In this document: piece by piece, positions 8,973 to 18,555 of the stretch | How positions within the stretch are numbered: position 1 is the stretch's first letter | How the letters are laid out: each line of letters opens with the position of its first letter | Assembly (NCBI RefSeq): GCF_010681825.2 | Contig: NZ_CP066776.1 | Location: 744,001 to 808,000, forward strand | DNA from: Sulfuriroseicoccus oceanibius | Lineage (GTDB): Bacteria; Verrucomicrobiota; Verrucomicrobiia; Verrucomicrobiales; SLCJ01 | Direction: 5' to 3' | Length of the DNA: 64,000 nt | Notes under the pieces: generated by a model | Databases searched by the model: none | What the model saw: only the letters and a program-made list of their open reading frames with translations | What the model was told of the DNA's origin: nothing | Made by a program: the position numbers and the translations under genes

Positions 8973-10469
8973 TTAGTCCTTGCGCTTGAGCTGAGGGAAG
9001 AGAACGACGTCGCGGATGGTTGGCGCGCCGAGGAGCATCATGATGAGGCGGTCGATGCCGATACCGATGCCGCCTGCAGGTGGCATGCCGTGTTCCAAGG
9101 TTTCGATGAAGTCGTAGTCGACTTTTTGTTCTTCTTCGCCACCGGCTTGGTGTTCGAGGCGTTCGCGCTGGACGTCTGGGTCATTGAGCTCCGAGTAGCC
9201 CGGCGAGATTTCCTGGCCGTTGATGATGAGTTCGTAGACTTCCACGGTCTTGCCGCCCGGGGTGACTTTCGCCAATGGAATGAGCTCGCTGGCCACGCGG
9301 GTGACGAAGCATGGGTTGAAGGTGTGTTCTTCAACGAGCTTTTCGAACACCTGCTGGGTGACCTCGTAGTCTTCCATGGCAGGGGAGATCTCGACGTTGA
9401 GTTCGTTCTCGCACTTGGCGCGGCGCTCTTCCGGGGTGAGGTCGAACCAGTCATCGCCAGCTACGCCTTTGATGAGGGTGTGGTATTCCTCGCGCTTCCA
9501 TGGGCGGGTGAGGTCGATTGTGCGGATGACTTCGCCTTCCTCGTTCTTGTGTTCGATCTGCAAGGTACCGCAGAACTTCATTGCCAGGTGGCAGACGAGC
9601 TCTTCGACCATGTTGGCCATTTGTTCGAAGTCGCCGAAGGCCTGATAGGCTTCGAGCATGGTGAACTCAGGGTTGTGACGACGGCTGATGCCTTCGTTAC
9701 GGAAGTTGCGGTTGAGTTCGAAAACCTTGGTGAAGCCACCGACGAGCAGGCGCTTGAGGTAGAGCTCGGGGGCGATGCGCATGGTCAATGGCATGCCGAG
9801 CGCGTTGTGGTAGGTCTCGAATGGACGGGCGGCGGCACCGCCGGCGACGTCCTGGAGCATTGGGGTCTCGACTTCGAGGTAGTCGCGCTCGTGGAGGAAG
9901 CTGCGGATTTCCGCGAGCATCTTCGAGCGCATGACGAAGAGATCAGCGCTTTCCTGGTTGCCCATCAGGTCGAGGTGACGCTTGCGGTACTTGAGCTCGC
10001 GGTCGGAGACGCCGTGCCATTTGTCTGGCATCGGGCGCAGCGCCTTGCTGAGGAATGTGAGTGACGTGACTTTGACGGTTGGCTCGCCTTTGCCGGTGGT
10101 GAAGGTTTCGCCTTCGATGCCGACCCAGTCGCCGCGGTCGACTTGTTTCCAGACGTTCCAATCCTGTTCGCTGAGGCCCTTTTTGTTGAGGTAGCCCTGG
10201 ATGCGGCCTTCGACGTCGCCGACGACGAAGAAGACGGATTTACCCATGTCGCGCACGGTGTAGACACGGCCTGCGAGCTTGACCTGTTTCTCGTCGGAGA
10301 AGTCGGCTTTCAGCTTGGCGGCTGTGGTGGTGGTTTCGAACTTCGCGCCATATGGGTCGACGCCGAGTTCGCGCAGTTTGGCCAATTTATCGCGACGGAT
10401 GGCGATCAGATCGGCTTCGGTGGACTGCGGGGTGGAGTTGTCGGCTGGTGATTGAGTCGATTCGCTCAT
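8973..10469 (-). CDS. lysS: Lysyl-tRNA synthetase, class II
   Basis: The 498-residue enzyme charges tRNA-Lys with lysine in the cytoplasm. It has the N-terminal OB-fold anticodon-binding domain (residues ~60-175, KLAGRVYTVRDMGKSVFFVVGD) and the class II catalytic core: motif 1 helix (MRSKMLAEIRSFLHERDYLEVETPML), motif 2 (FRNEGISRRHNPEFTMLE), and motif 3 (GIGIGIDRLIMML) near the C-terminus. Length is typical. The first ~20 residues are a Ser/Gln/Thr-rich tail. It is monocistronic, with its own terminator and ~375 bp of repeat-rich sequence upstream. Confidence 0.97.
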   Translation of the reverse strand: MSESTQSPADNSTPQSTEADLIAIRRDKLAKLRELGVDPYGAKFETTTTAAKLKADFSDEKQVKLAGRVYTVRDMGKSVFFVVGDVEGRIQGYLNKKGLSEQDWNVWKQVDRGDWVGIEGETFTTGKGEPTVKVTSLTFLSKALRPMPDKWHGVSDRELKYRKRHLDLMGNQESADLFVMRSKMLAEIRSFLHERDYLEVETPMLQDVAGGAAARPFETYHNALGMPLTMRIAPELYLKRLLVGGFTKVFELNRNFRNEGISRRHNPEFTMLEAYQAFGDFEQMANMVEELVCHLAMKFCGTLQIEHKNEEGEVIRTIDLTRPWKREEYHTLIKGVAGDDWFDLTPEERRAKCENELNVEISPAMEDYEVTQQVFEKLVEEHTFNPCFVTRVASELIPLAKVTPGGKTVEVYELIINGQEISPGYSELNDPDVQRERLEHQAGGEEEQKVDYDFIETLEHGMPPAGGIGIGIDRLIMMLLGAPTIRDVVLFPQLKRKD

Positions 10470-10846
10470 GGGACGGTCAATCTAAGAGCGATCCGACAAG
10501 TTGAAAGTGGATTTTTTGGGCTGGCTTGGAGCGCAGGAATGGAGGGGGTGGGGGCGGGAACCGCAGAGCTTTTGGTAGAGGATTTACATGATGGTTATGA
10601 TTTTCAGGGGCAGTGCGGCTGCGCCGGATCGGGAGGTTTGCCAAACTGGAGCTCGGCGCTTCAGTGGGGGCGCACGATAGTGGAAATGGTCGCTACTCTC
10701 CGTTGGCTACGCTTCCAGCGTAGTCCCGCGACTGCGGGATGGCCGGGTGCAATCCGGCGGTCCGGGTGGGCGCAGCGCTTGGTCGGGGAGTCCTATGTGT
10801 CTTCGCGTCTCTGCGCTCCGGGGGATGGAGGGCCGGGGAGACCGCG
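10470..10846. other. Repeat-rich intergenic region upstream of lysS
   Basis: Contains dispersed phrases such as GGTCGCTACTCTCCG and GGGTGCAATCCGGCGGTCC (near 10745), related to the ends of the 6829/8547 repeats. No gene is seen. The lysS promoter must lie in its first part. Confidence 0.5.
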
Positions 10847-12088
10847 CTATTGGCGGGCGACGGACTGCACCGCATCGCGGTACTCGGCGTAGGTGCCGGC
10901 GGCGAGGTGGGTGTAGAGGGACTCGAGCTGGGTGCGCTGGGCCTCGGGGGAGAACATGGTCTCGATGGTGTGGCGGGCAGCGGTGGCCATGGTGGCGCGC
11001 AGCTGCGGGGATTGGGCGAGGTCGATGGCGCGGGCTGCGAGGGATTGGGCGTCGCGTTCATCGACGAGGACGCCGTTGTGGCCATCGGTTACGGCTTCGG
11101 GGATGCCACCGTGGCGGGTGGCGAGGACGGGGGCGCCGCTGGCCATGGCTTCGAGCATGCTGTTGGGGACGCCTTCCTGGTTGCCGTCGCGGCCGGTTTG
11201 GCTTGGGTGGGCGAAGAAGTGGGCTTGCTGCAGCTGGTGGAGGAATTGCTTTTCCGAGAGGAACCCGAGCCATTCGATGGAGTCGGCGATGCCGAGGTCG
11301 GTGGCGAGTTTGTCGAGTTCGTCCTTCATCGGGCCGTCGCCGGCGATCCGCAGTTTCGCATTGGGGAACTGACGGTGGAACTCGGCGAAGGCGGTGAGAG
11401 TGGTTGGCAGGCCTTTTTTCTCGATGAGTCGGCAGGCCTGGAGCCAGATGAAGGCGTTGTTTGTCGGTTCTTCGCGCGGGGTGAACGCAAATTGCTCGAG
11501 CGGAATGGCAGTGCGTGAGAGTTGGACCTTTTCTGCCGGGCAGCCGAGGGCGATTAATTCGTCGACCAGCGACTGTGAGCGGGCGAGGATTGCGGTGGCC
11601 TTTTCAAAGACGCGCTCCATGGCTTGGCGCCACGCCTTTTTCTCCATGCCGACTCCGGCATCGGCGCCGTGGAACGAGACAACCACCGGCCACGGAGAGG
11701 CTTCGATCAGCGGCAGCAGGTGCATGGCCATGTGGCCGAAGTAGATGTGCACGACCTGGGCGTCGTGGGTTTGGATGGCGTAGAGGAATCTGCGCAGTTC
11801 GTCGCGGCTGAGTTGCCACGGGATGTCGCGCAATTGTTTGCACCAGAGCCTGCGGAAGAAGCGCAGTGGGTATTTTGGTAGTACGGTGACCCAGCGCTTG
11901 TGCAGGTGGAAGGTTTCCGGGTTCTCCCATTTGTGGGTGATGACATGCGGGCGCCAGGTTTCGAGGCCGGTGATCTGGCGGTAGATGTGGCGCATCTCCG
12001 GTTTGCAGAACGTGTGGACGTAACTTGCCACGACCGGTTGTGGGCGGTCGGGCTGGGCTGCGGGTGATGGAGATGGATCAGCAGGCAT
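10847..12088 (-). CDS. Glycosyltransferase family 4 (colanic-acid-type)
   Basis: The 413-residue protein is a GT-B fold glycosyltransferase. The N-terminal domain begins QPVVASYVHTFCKPEMRHIYRQI; the nucleotide-sugar domain has a hydrophobic strand FIWLQACRLIEKKGLPTTLTAF, RIAGDGPMKDEL, and the GT4 E-x7-E signature in GVPNSMLEAMASGAPVLATRHGGIPEAV. It probably adds a sugar to a lipid-linked or surface polysaccharide. ATG 12088 gives a Pro-rich N-terminal tail. No other polysaccharide genes adjoin it, so donor and acceptor are unknown. Confidence 0.88.
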   Translation of the reverse strand: MPADPSPSPAAQPDRPQPVVASYVHTFCKPEMRHIYRQITGLETWRPHVITHKWENPETFHLHKRWVTVLPKYPLRFFRRLWCKQLRDIPWQLSRDELRRFLYAIQTHDAQVVHIYFGHMAMHLLPLIEASPWPVVVSFHGADAGVGMEKKAWRQAMERVFEKATAILARSQSLVDELIALGCPAEKVQLSRTAIPLEQFAFTPREEPTNNAFIWLQACRLIEKKGLPTTLTAFAEFHRQFPNAKLRIAGDGPMKDELDKLATDLGIADSIEWLGFLSEKQFLHQLQQAHFFAHPSQTGRDGNQEGVPNSMLEAMASGAPVLATRHGGIPEAVTDGHNGVLVDERDAQSLAARAIDLAQSPQLRATMATAARHTIETMFSPEAQRTQLESLYTHLAAGTYAEYRDAVQSVARQ

Positions 12089-12965
12089 GCGTTGGGATGG
12101 GTTATATGATGCCGCTTCAGCGCCGCGAGGCAAGAGACATCGGCCGCGGATGTGGTGATGGGAGGTAAACCGCACCTTCGGCGCGAGGGGACGTGTTGGG
12201 TGGGGATCCCGCGGTTGAAACCGCGGGCTATGCGGTAAGCAATCGCTTCGCGATGTGTGGGGCGCAGGCTCGGTCGGTGATGGGGGGAGGGATGAAGTGA
12301 TGTTCGCTTCGCTCATTGGGTTTCCAGATGACGGCAGGAATGCCGTCCCACCAGCGCTGCGCGTGCCCGAGCGAGGATCGACCGGATGACGGAGTTTCTC
12401 GTGCTACGGCAGGAGTGCCGTAGGTCCATCGGGGAAGGGTGGGGCGTTGTGACTGGGTGCGGTAGGCGGAAGTGAAATCCCGTTGGGATCTTTGGGGGGC
12501 TTCGCGTGAGGCCATGATTATGCGGGACCACGAAGTGCGCGAAGTTCACGAAGAAGAGCGGGACGGGTTCACGGGCTCGACGGCAGGAATGCCGTCCCAC
12601 GTGCGCTGCGCGTGCCTAGTCGGTGAGTCTTTATCTTTATCCAAATCCTTATCGGGCCGACAGGGGGCGATTTAGGATTGGTCATTGGCGGAACGGATGA
12701 CGGAGTTTCTCGTGCTACGGCAGGAGTGCCGTAGGTCCATCGGGGAAGGGGGGCGGTGTGACTGGGTGCGGTAGGCGGACAAGAAATCCCGTTGGGATCT
12801 TTGGGGGCTTTGCGTGAGGCCATGACTATGTGGGATCGCGAAGTGCGCGAGGTTTACGAAGAGGATTGTCACGCCGTTTCTCCAGCACTGCGCGGGCGTG
12901 ATTGGCGGGGATGTTTTGCAACGGGCGGATTGACAGATCGCAGCGTTTTAGATCAGCGTTCGGTT
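12089..12965. other. Repeat-rich intergenic region with duplicated stem-loops
   Basis: Holds two near-identical ~90-bp segments (12384-12470 and 12695-12778) containing CTACGGC-AGGAGT-GCCGTAG hairpins followed by GTCCATCGGGG, and two GACGGC-AGGAAT-GCCGTC hairpins (near 12331 and 12579). The phrase GATTTCCCGTTGGGATCTTTG recurs in altered form. Short ORFs across it are translations of these repeats. Confidence 0.7.
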
Positions 12966-14024
12966 ATGAAAAATGTTCTGATTTGTTTGGCTGCTGCTGG
13001 GCTGGTGACCGTGGATGTAGGCTCAGCCCGGACGTTCACGGATAATCAGAACCGAAAGATCGATGCGGAGATTGTTCGTGTGGATGGGGCGGCGGTGGTT
13101 TTTGACCACAAAGGGCGGGAGGTAAAGTTCCCGATCGCGAAGCTCTCCGAGGTGGATCAGGAGTATGTCCAATACTGGGTGGAGACTCATCAGGACGGGC
13201 AGGGAGGTGTGGTTGAAAGCGACGCTGGAAAGAGTGGCGGCATCGGGGCGTCTGCGGGTGGGTTGACGCTTTGTGGCAAGGTGTTGAAGGCGAATGGCTC
13301 GGTGCAGACGGTGACTGCGCCGTTGGATGAGAAGACGCTGAAGGAGTTTTCCCGCTCCAAGACCAAGCCGACTGAGCTCAAGATCTCGATTGCTCTGCCT
13401 AAGGGGTTTGACCCGACCAAGCCGCAGCGCGTGATGTGGGTGAGTGCCCCGATTAACAACGAAAACGAGCGCAAGAAGGGGAATGCCGGCGCGATGTGGG
13501 CATTTGCCGGGCCGGGAACCGCGGAGGGCTGGGTGGTCGTGGCGGCGGATACGGATATGGGCAATCCCCGGGTGGAGGATAACGAGCGCTCCAAAGGAAC
13601 GGATCTCGCGGTGCACACGGCGGCGGTGGAGGCTCTGACCGAGGCGTGGCCGCAGTTCAAGACGTGGCAGTTCGCGTGTTGTGGCGGGTCCGGTGGAGGG
13701 AAGGCATCGTTCTACCGCGTGGGGGATCTGTTGGTGAATGATTTGAACGTGACCGGGATGTTTTTGGCGGGGTGCAATCAGGACTGTACCGCCGATGCGC
13801 GTGCTGAGACTCGGTTCAAGAAGTCGGGGCTGCGCAAGATCAAAGTGTGGATCAGCAATGGCCGCAGTGACACGATTTCAAATGTGGGGCACGCGGAGTC
13901 GGTGGCGGCCAGCATGAAAGGGAACCGCTACGGTGAGATCCGGCTAGAGCTCTTTGATGGCGGGCACGTCATCAAGAAAGAAGAGTTCGTGAAGGCGCTG
14001 CAGTGGTTTGTAGAGGAGGCGTGA
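12966..14024 (+). CDS. Exported protein: SHD1-like domain plus alpha/beta-hydrolase-like domain
   Basis: The 352-residue product has a signal peptide (MKNVLICLAAAGLVTVDVGSA). An SHD1-like domain at ~22-75 follows (RTFTDNQNRKIDAEIVRVDG, then FPIAKLSEVDQEYVQYW), a module common in exported proteins of this phylum. After a Gly/Ser linker, residues ~95-350 look like an alpha/beta hydrolase: PQRVMWVSAPINNEN, GWVVVAADTDMG, a nucleophile-elbow-like CCGGSGGGKAS, and a terminal FDGGHVI where catalytic His would lie. Whether the Ser of GGSGGG is the nucleophile is inference. Substrate unknown. It converges with ilvY. Confidence 0.65.
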   Translation: MKNVLICLAAAGLVTVDVGSARTFTDNQNRKIDAEIVRVDGAAVVFDHKGREVKFPIAKLSEVDQEYVQYWVETHQDGQGGVVESDAGKSGGIGASAGGLTLCGKVLKANGSVQTVTAPLDEKTLKEFSRSKTKPTELKISIALPKGFDPTKPQRVMWVSAPINNENERKKGNAGAMWAFAGPGTAEGWVVVAADTDMGNPRVEDNERSKGTDLAVHTAAVEALTEAWPQFKTWQFACCGGSGGGKASFYRVGDLLVNDLNVTGMFLAGCNQDCTADARAETRFKKSGLRKIKVWISNGRSDTISNVGHAESVAASMKGNRYGEIRLELFDGGHVIKKEEFVKALQWFVEEA

Positions 14025-14045
14025 CCCGTGGCCGTGAGTGATGGC

Positions 14046-14921
14046 TCAGCGTTGGGCCAGCTCCCACAGGGCGGCGATGCCCGGACGTCGCAGGTTGTTG
14101 CGGGTGGTGCAGAGGCCGACGACGTAGGGGGCGAGCTTGGGGGCGTTTTCGATGCGTTGGAGGTCGTCGCGGAATGGGCTGCGTTCGAGCACGAGTTCGG
14201 GGACGATGCCGATGCCGCAGCCGAGGCGGACCATGGCGAGAATGCCTTCATTGCCCGAGACTTCGGTGGTCGGGTTCGGCCGGTTGTTGGGACGTTTGCG
14301 TAGCCATTGGTCGATGCGGCGGCGGGAGAGTCCGCTGCGTGGCAGCACGAGGGGTGCGCGGTTGAGATCGAACTGGTCGTCGCCAGAGGTGGGGATGTGA
14401 CCGTGGTTTTTCGGGGCGACAAAGATGAGTCCGGTTTCCGCCAGCGGGAGGAACTCAAGACTGGCGTGACGGCGGTCCGGCAGGGCGGCTACGGCTACGT
14501 CGATCTCTCCGGAGAGGACTTGTTGCACGGCTTCCTCCGCCGAGCCTGTGCGCAGCTCCAAATTCACTTCCGGATAGGCATTGCGGTAGGATTCGAGGAG
14601 TTCGGGCAAGAGGCTGTAAACGGCGGTGACCGAGGCGTAGATCGAGACCAGACCGCCGACGCTGCCGTCGTCTTTGAGTTCGGCGCAGAAGGTTTCCCAA
14701 TCGCGGACCGCAGCGCTGGCGTAGTTACGGAACTTCTCACCGGCTGCGGTGAGGGTGACGGTTCGGTTGTTGCGCAGGAAGAGCGGCTCGCCGACGGTGT
14801 CTTCGAGGCGTTGGATGCTGCGGGTCAGCGCGGACGGGCTGAGGTTGCATGCCTGGCTTGCGCGACCGAAGTGGAGAGTCTCTGCCAGGGTCAGGAAGTT
14901 CTTGAGTTCGTGGACGTTCAC
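14046..14921 (-). CDS. ilvY: LysR-family activator IlvY
   Basis: The 291-residue LysR regulator has an N-terminal HTH ([20 protein letters not shown], then [20 protein letters not shown]) and the IlvY-like stretch [18 protein letters not shown]. The effector domain starts near residue 90. It is divergent from ilvC, the arrangement in gammaproteobacteria where IlvY senses acetohydroxy acids and activates ilvC. The GTG at 14921 aligns with the family start. The in-frame ATGs at 14951 and 14960 are less likely because they lie inside the palindromic operator candidate. Confidence 0.9.
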   Translation of the reverse strand: MNVHELKNFLTLAETLHFGRASQACNLSPSALTRSIQRLEDTVGEPLFLRNNRTVTLTAAGEKFRNYASAAVRDWETFCAELKDDGSVGGLVSIYASVTAVYSLLPELLESYRNAYPEVNLELRTGSAEEAVQQVLSGEIDVAVAALPDRRHASLEFLPLAETGLIFVAPKNHGHIPTSGDDQFDLNRAPLVLPRSGLSRRRIDQWLRKRPNNRPNPTTEVSGNEGILAMVRLGCGIGIVPELVLERSPFRDDLQRIENAPKLAPYVVGLCTTRNNLRRPGIAALWELAQR

Positions 14922-14945
14922 TGCGGTAGGCAGGCTAGCTCTGTG

Positions 14946-14960
14946 TTGCATAAAATGCAA
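14946..14960. promoter_or_regulatory. Candidate IlvY operator
   Basis: TTGCATAAAATGCAA is a perfect 6-bp inverted repeat with a 3-bp spacer and contains a LysR-type T-N11-A. It is in the ilvY-ilvC divergent region, 24 bp from the ilvY GTG start and about 90 bp upstream of ilvC. Binding by IlvY is inference. Confidence 0.65.
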
Positions 14961-15050
14961 CGCTGTGTGTTGGATAAGTCAATTTACGCAATGATTAGAG
15001 TAGGCTTTCATGGTCGCGTTTCTCGAAACACATTTTTACCCAGTTTGATT

Positions 15051-16520
15051 ATGAGCGAAAACTACTTCAACACCTTGCCACTGCGCCGTCAGTTGGCCGA
15101 GTTGGGAACCTGCCGGTTCATGGACGAGTCCGAGTTTGCCAACGGCATCGAAGCCGCCAAGGGCAAGAAGATCGTGATCGTGGGCTGCGGTGCCCAAGGC
15201 CTGCACCAGGGTCTCAACATGCGCGACAGTGGTTTGGACGTTTCCTACACCCTGCGTGCGGCAGCGATTGAAGAGAAGCGCGAGTCGTACCTCAACGCGA
15301 CCGAGAACGGTTTCGCCGTGGGTACCTACGAAGAGATGCTCCCGACTGCGGACATCGTGATGAACCTGACTCCGGACAAGCAGCATACCGCTGTGGTTGA
15401 GGCTGTGGTGCCATTGATGAAGGAAGGTGCAGTGTTCAGCTACGCACACGGCTTCAATATCGTGGAAGAAGGCATGGAGATCCGCAAGGACATCACCGTG
15501 ATCATGGTGGCACCTAAGTCGCCTGGTTCGGAAGTGCGCGAAGAATACAAGCGTGGCTTCGGTGTGCCGACCTTGATTGCCTGCCACGGTGAGAACGACC
15601 CACAGGGCAACGGTCTTGAGATCGCCAAGGCGCTTTGCGTGGCCCAGGGTGGTCACCACGCCGGTGTGCTTGAGTCGTCGTTCGTGGCGGAAGTGAAGTC
15701 CGACCTCATGGGTGAGCAGACCATTCTCTGCGGCATGCTCCAGGCTGGATCGCTCCTTTGCTTCGACAAGATGACCGCTCAGGGCATCGACGCAGGATAC
15801 GCAGTGAAGTTGCTCCAGTACGGATGGGAGACCATCACCGAAGCTCTCAAGCAGGGTGGTATCACCAACATGATGGACCGCCTGTCGAACCCAGCGAAGA
15901 TCGAGGCATTCAAGCTTTCCGAGCAGCTCAAAGGCATCATGCGCCCATTGTTCGAGAAGCACATGGACGACATCATCTCCGGTCACTTCTCCAAGACCAT
16001 GATGGAAGACTGGGCCAACGACGATGCCAACCTCCTCGGCTGGCGTGCGGCTACCGGTGAGACCACATTCGAGAAGACCGAAGCTACTGGTGACATCACC
16101 GAGCAGGAGTTCTTCGACAAGGGTATCCTCATGGTCGCCATGGTGCGTGCCGGTGTGGAACTCGCCTTCGAAGCCATGGTGGAAGCCGGCATCGAGCCTG
16201 AGTCCGCTTACTACGAGTCGCTTCACGAGACTCCGCTCATCGCCAACACCATCGCACGTAAGAAGCTTTACGAAATGAACCGCATCATCTCCGACACCGC
16301 GGAGTATGGCTGCTACCTTTTCGCACACGCTGCCGTGCCACTTTTGGAAGACTTCATGAAGACCGTCGACACAGACGTCATCGGCAAGGGCCTCGAGCTC
16401 GCCGACGCATCGGTCGACAACAAGACCCTCGTGGAAGTGAACTGGGCGATCCGCAACCACCCTGTGGAAGAGATCGGCGAGTACCTTCGCGATGCTATGG
16501 GTAACATGAAGTCGCTGTAA
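15051..16520 (+). CDS. ilvC: Ketol-acid reductoisomerase, class II
   Basis: The 489-residue enzyme converts acetolactate or acetohydroxybutyrate to dihydroxy acids with NADPH and Mg2+ in branched-chain amino acid synthesis. Length and duplicated C-terminal knotted domain mark the class II (enterobacterial/plant) type, not the ~330-residue class I. Seen: Rossmann motif [39 protein letters not shown], and metal-site stretch [20 protein letters not shown] 15051 starts [15 protein letters not shown] as in family members. A perfect 14-bp-stem terminator follows. Confidence 0.97.
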   Translation: MSENYFNTLPLRRQLAELGTCRFMDESEFANGIEAAKGKKIVIVGCGAQGLHQGLNMRDSGLDVSYTLRAAAIEEKRESYLNATENGFAVGTYEEMLPTADIVMNLTPDKQHTAVVEAVVPLMKEGAVFSYAHGFNIVEEGMEIRKDITVIMVAPKSPGSEVREEYKRGFGVPTLIACHGENDPQGNGLEIAKALCVAQGGHHAGVLESSFVAEVKSDLMGEQTILCGMLQAGSLLCFDKMTAQGIDAGYAVKLLQYGWETITEALKQGGITNMMDRLSNPAKIEAFKLSEQLKGIMRPLFEKHMDDIISGHFSKTMMEDWANDDANLLGWRAATGETTFEKTEATGDITEQEFFDKGILMVAMVRAGVELAFEAMVEAGIEPESAYYESLHETPLIANTIARKKLYEMNRIISDTAEYGCYLFAHAAVPLLEDFMKTVDTDVIGKGLELADASVDNKTLVEVNWAIRNHPVEEIGEYLRDAMGNMKSL

Positions 16521-16577
16521 TCAGGCGGCCATGTTCCATATCGTCCGGCTTCACAGCTGGGCGGAGAACGAATCAAC

Positions 16578-16625
16578 CAACAACGGCTGGGTGGACCTGG
16601 TGTCCTCCCAGCCGTTGTTGCTGTA
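16578..16625 (+). terminator. Terminator of ilvC
   Basis: CAACAACGGCTGGG (16578-16591) pairs perfectly with CCCAGCCGTTGTTG (16607-16620). The following T content is weak, but stem and position are convincing. Confidence 0.82.
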
Positions 16626-16695
16626 AAAAGCGCTGGGTGAATACTCAGCATCTGGGCTTGTCATTGCCAGCTTGGCGATGCATGATCCCGACCAT

Positions 16696-16742
16696 GCGGA
16701 ACGATTGTTCCGCGGCGCGGAATGCCGATTTTGGCATGCCGC
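16696..16742 (+). promoter_or_regulatory. Two adjacent hairpins upstream of the RRM gene
   Basis: GCGGAA-cgattg-TTCCGC (16696-16713) is followed after 3 nt by GCGGAATGCC-gatttt-GGCATGCCGC (16717-16742, one mismatch). They lie 67-113 nt upstream of the RNA-binding-protein start and may form a structured leader or a second terminator for ilvC. Confidence 0.5.
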
Positions 16743-16808
16743 AATCGATTAGGTGGTGCGTTCATTTACTCGATCCGATTTAACAAACGCACACCATACT
16801 GATATCGA

Positions 16809-17207
16809 ATGAACATCTACGTAGGAAACTTGTCTTATGACATGACTGAGCTCGAACTGCGCGAGCTCTTTGAGCAATTTGGCACCGTGAGCCGCGCGAG
16901 CATCATCTCGGACCGCGACACCGGCCGCTCAAAAGGATTTGGCTTTATTGAAATGTCGGAGAAATCCGAAGGCGAGCGCGCCATTGAAGAACTCAACGGC
17001 CAGGAAGTGGTCGGCCGTAAACTCAACGTCAACGAGGCGCGTCCTCGTGAGCCGCGCAGCGGTGGCGGTGGATACGGTGGCGGCGGCGGAGATCGCCGTG
17101 GCGGTGGTGGCGGCTACGGCGGCGAGCGTCGTGGTGGCGGTGGCGGTTACGGCGGAGATCGCCGTGGCGGCGGCGGTGGCGGCGGCAATCGCCGTGACAA
17201 CTGGTAA
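16809..17207 (+). CDS. Glycine-rich RRM RNA-binding protein
   Basis: The 132-residue protein is a single RRM (residues 1-80) with RNP2 IYVGNL and RNP1 KGFGFIEM. A Gly/Arg/Tyr tail of repeated GGGGYGG(D/E)RRG units follows, ending RRDNW. Such proteins in cyanobacteria and other bacteria bind U-rich or structured RNA and are often cold-induced. The RGG-like tail is imperfectly repetitive at DNA level and could vary by slippage. It has its own terminator and a structured upstream region. Confidence 0.92.
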   Translation: MNIYVGNLSYDMTELELRELFEQFGTVSRASIISDRDTGRSKGFGFIEMSEKSEGERAIEELNGQEVVGRKLNVNEARPREPRSGGGGYGGGGGDRRGGGGGYGGERRGGGGGYGGDRRGGGGGGGNRRDNW

Positions 17208-17236
17208 GCCATACCCAGCTCCCTGAAAATTATTTC

Positions 17237-17286
17237 ATCCCGTCATCACCCAGGCTTCGGCCCACGGTGGTGGCGGGATTTTTTTA
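17237..17286 (+). terminator. Terminator of the RRM gene
   Basis: ATCCCGTCATCACC (17237-17250) pairs with GGTGGTGGCGGGAT (two G-U pairs), followed by a run of seven T. Confidence 0.85.
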
Positions 17287-17290
17287 TCTT

Positions 17291-17322
17291 AGTTTGCTAG
17301 TGTTCAGTTCGCAGTTTTGAGA
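17291..17322 (+). repeat. AGTTTGCTAG short dispersed repeat, copy 1
   Basis: AGTTTGCTAGTGTTCAGTTC and a trailing GCAGTTTTGAG. Related copies lie at 22011, 23723, 32299 and 32958, all at gene edges. Confidence 0.65.
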
Positions 17323-17448
17323 TTTCGTGGCTTGGGCGCGATGTAGGACGGGCGACGCGAAGCGCGGGAGGGGCGACATTCCTGTCGTCTGAGCGATGTA
17401 GGTAGTGAAGTAAGGAGCGACGCGTGTTTGTTTGCGCTTTATCCCGAT

Positions 17449-18510
17449 CCAAATCATTATCGGACTGACTGCGGAGCGATTGAGGATAAATGGGAGCTGA
17501 GCTGATGACGGAGTCTCACGTCCTACGGCAGGAGTGCCGTAGCTCCAGCGGGGAATGGTGAGTGTGCGGGTTGCGATGGAGCGACCACACTCTTGTGGTC
17601 GGGGGGAGTTAGCGATGTGAGTTTGGGCGCCCTTTGGGCTCTTCGGGGCTTTGCGTGAGATCCCTGGCGGGAGATGGCGTCGCGCGACTGTCGGCAGGAA
17701 TGCCGACCCACCAGCGTTGCGCATCCGTGATGACGGTGTCTTTATCCTTCTCCAATCCAAATCATTATCGGACTGACTGCGGAGCGATTGAGGATAAATG
17801 GGAGCTGAGCTGATGACGGAGTCTCACGTCCTACGGCAGGAGTGCCGTAGCTCCAGCGGGGAATGGTGAGTGTGCGGGTTGCGATGGAGCGACCACACTC
17901 TTGTGGTCGGGGGGAGTTAGCGATGTGAGTTTGGGCGCCCTTTGGGCTCTTCGGGGCTTTGCGTGAGATCCCTGGCGGGAGATGGCGTCGCGCGACTGTC
18001 GGCAGGAATGCCGACCCACCAGCGTTGCGCATCCGTGATGACGGTGTCTTTATCCTTCTCCAATCCAAATCATTATCGGACTGACTGCGGAGCGATTAAG
18101 GACAAATGGGAGCTGAGCTGATGACGGAGTCTCAGGTTCTACGGCAGGAGTGCCGTAGCTCCAGCGGGGAATGGTGGGCGTGCGGGTTGCGATGGAGCGA
18201 CCACACTCTTGTGGTCGGGGGGAGTTAGCGATGTGAGTTTGGGCGCCCTTTGGGCTCTTCTGGGCTTTGCGTTAGATCTCTGTCGGGAGATGGCGTCGCG
18301 CGACTGTCGGCAGGAATGCCGACCCACCCGCGCTGCGCATCCGTGATGACGGTGTCTTTATCCTTCTCCTATCCAAATCATTATCGGACTGACTGCGGAG
18401 CGATTGAGGATAAATGGGAGCTGAGCTGATGACGGAGTCTCACGTCCTACGGCAGGAGTGCCGTAGCTCCAGCGGGGAATGGTGAGTGTGCGGGTTGCGA
18501 TGGAGCGATC
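17449..18510 (+). repeat. 308-bp tandem repeat, ~3.4 copies
   Basis: The phrase CCAAATCATTATCGGACTGA starts at 17449, 17757, 18065 and 18373, an exact 308-bp period. The first three units are complete, the fourth stops near 18510. Units 1 and 2 are practically identical; unit 3 has several substitutions. Each unit holds two stem-loops (CTACGGC-AGGAGT-GCCGTAG and GTCGGC-AGGAAT-GCCGAC) and a third, ACCACA-ctct-TGTGGT. The minus-strand ORFs in the units are not credible genes. Confidence 0.95.
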
Positions 18511-18555
18511 GGATGAATGGGACGGGCCTTGATTCTCGGGAGCGATCCGCGCAGG

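Noticed and set aside
14307-15050. Upstream extension of the ilvC frame
   Set aside because: It runs antisense through ilvY; the KARI family starts at [15 protein letters not shown] (15051).
17449-18510. Tandem array as CRISPR
   Set aside because: Units are 308 bp, contiguous and without unique spacers; no cas genes.
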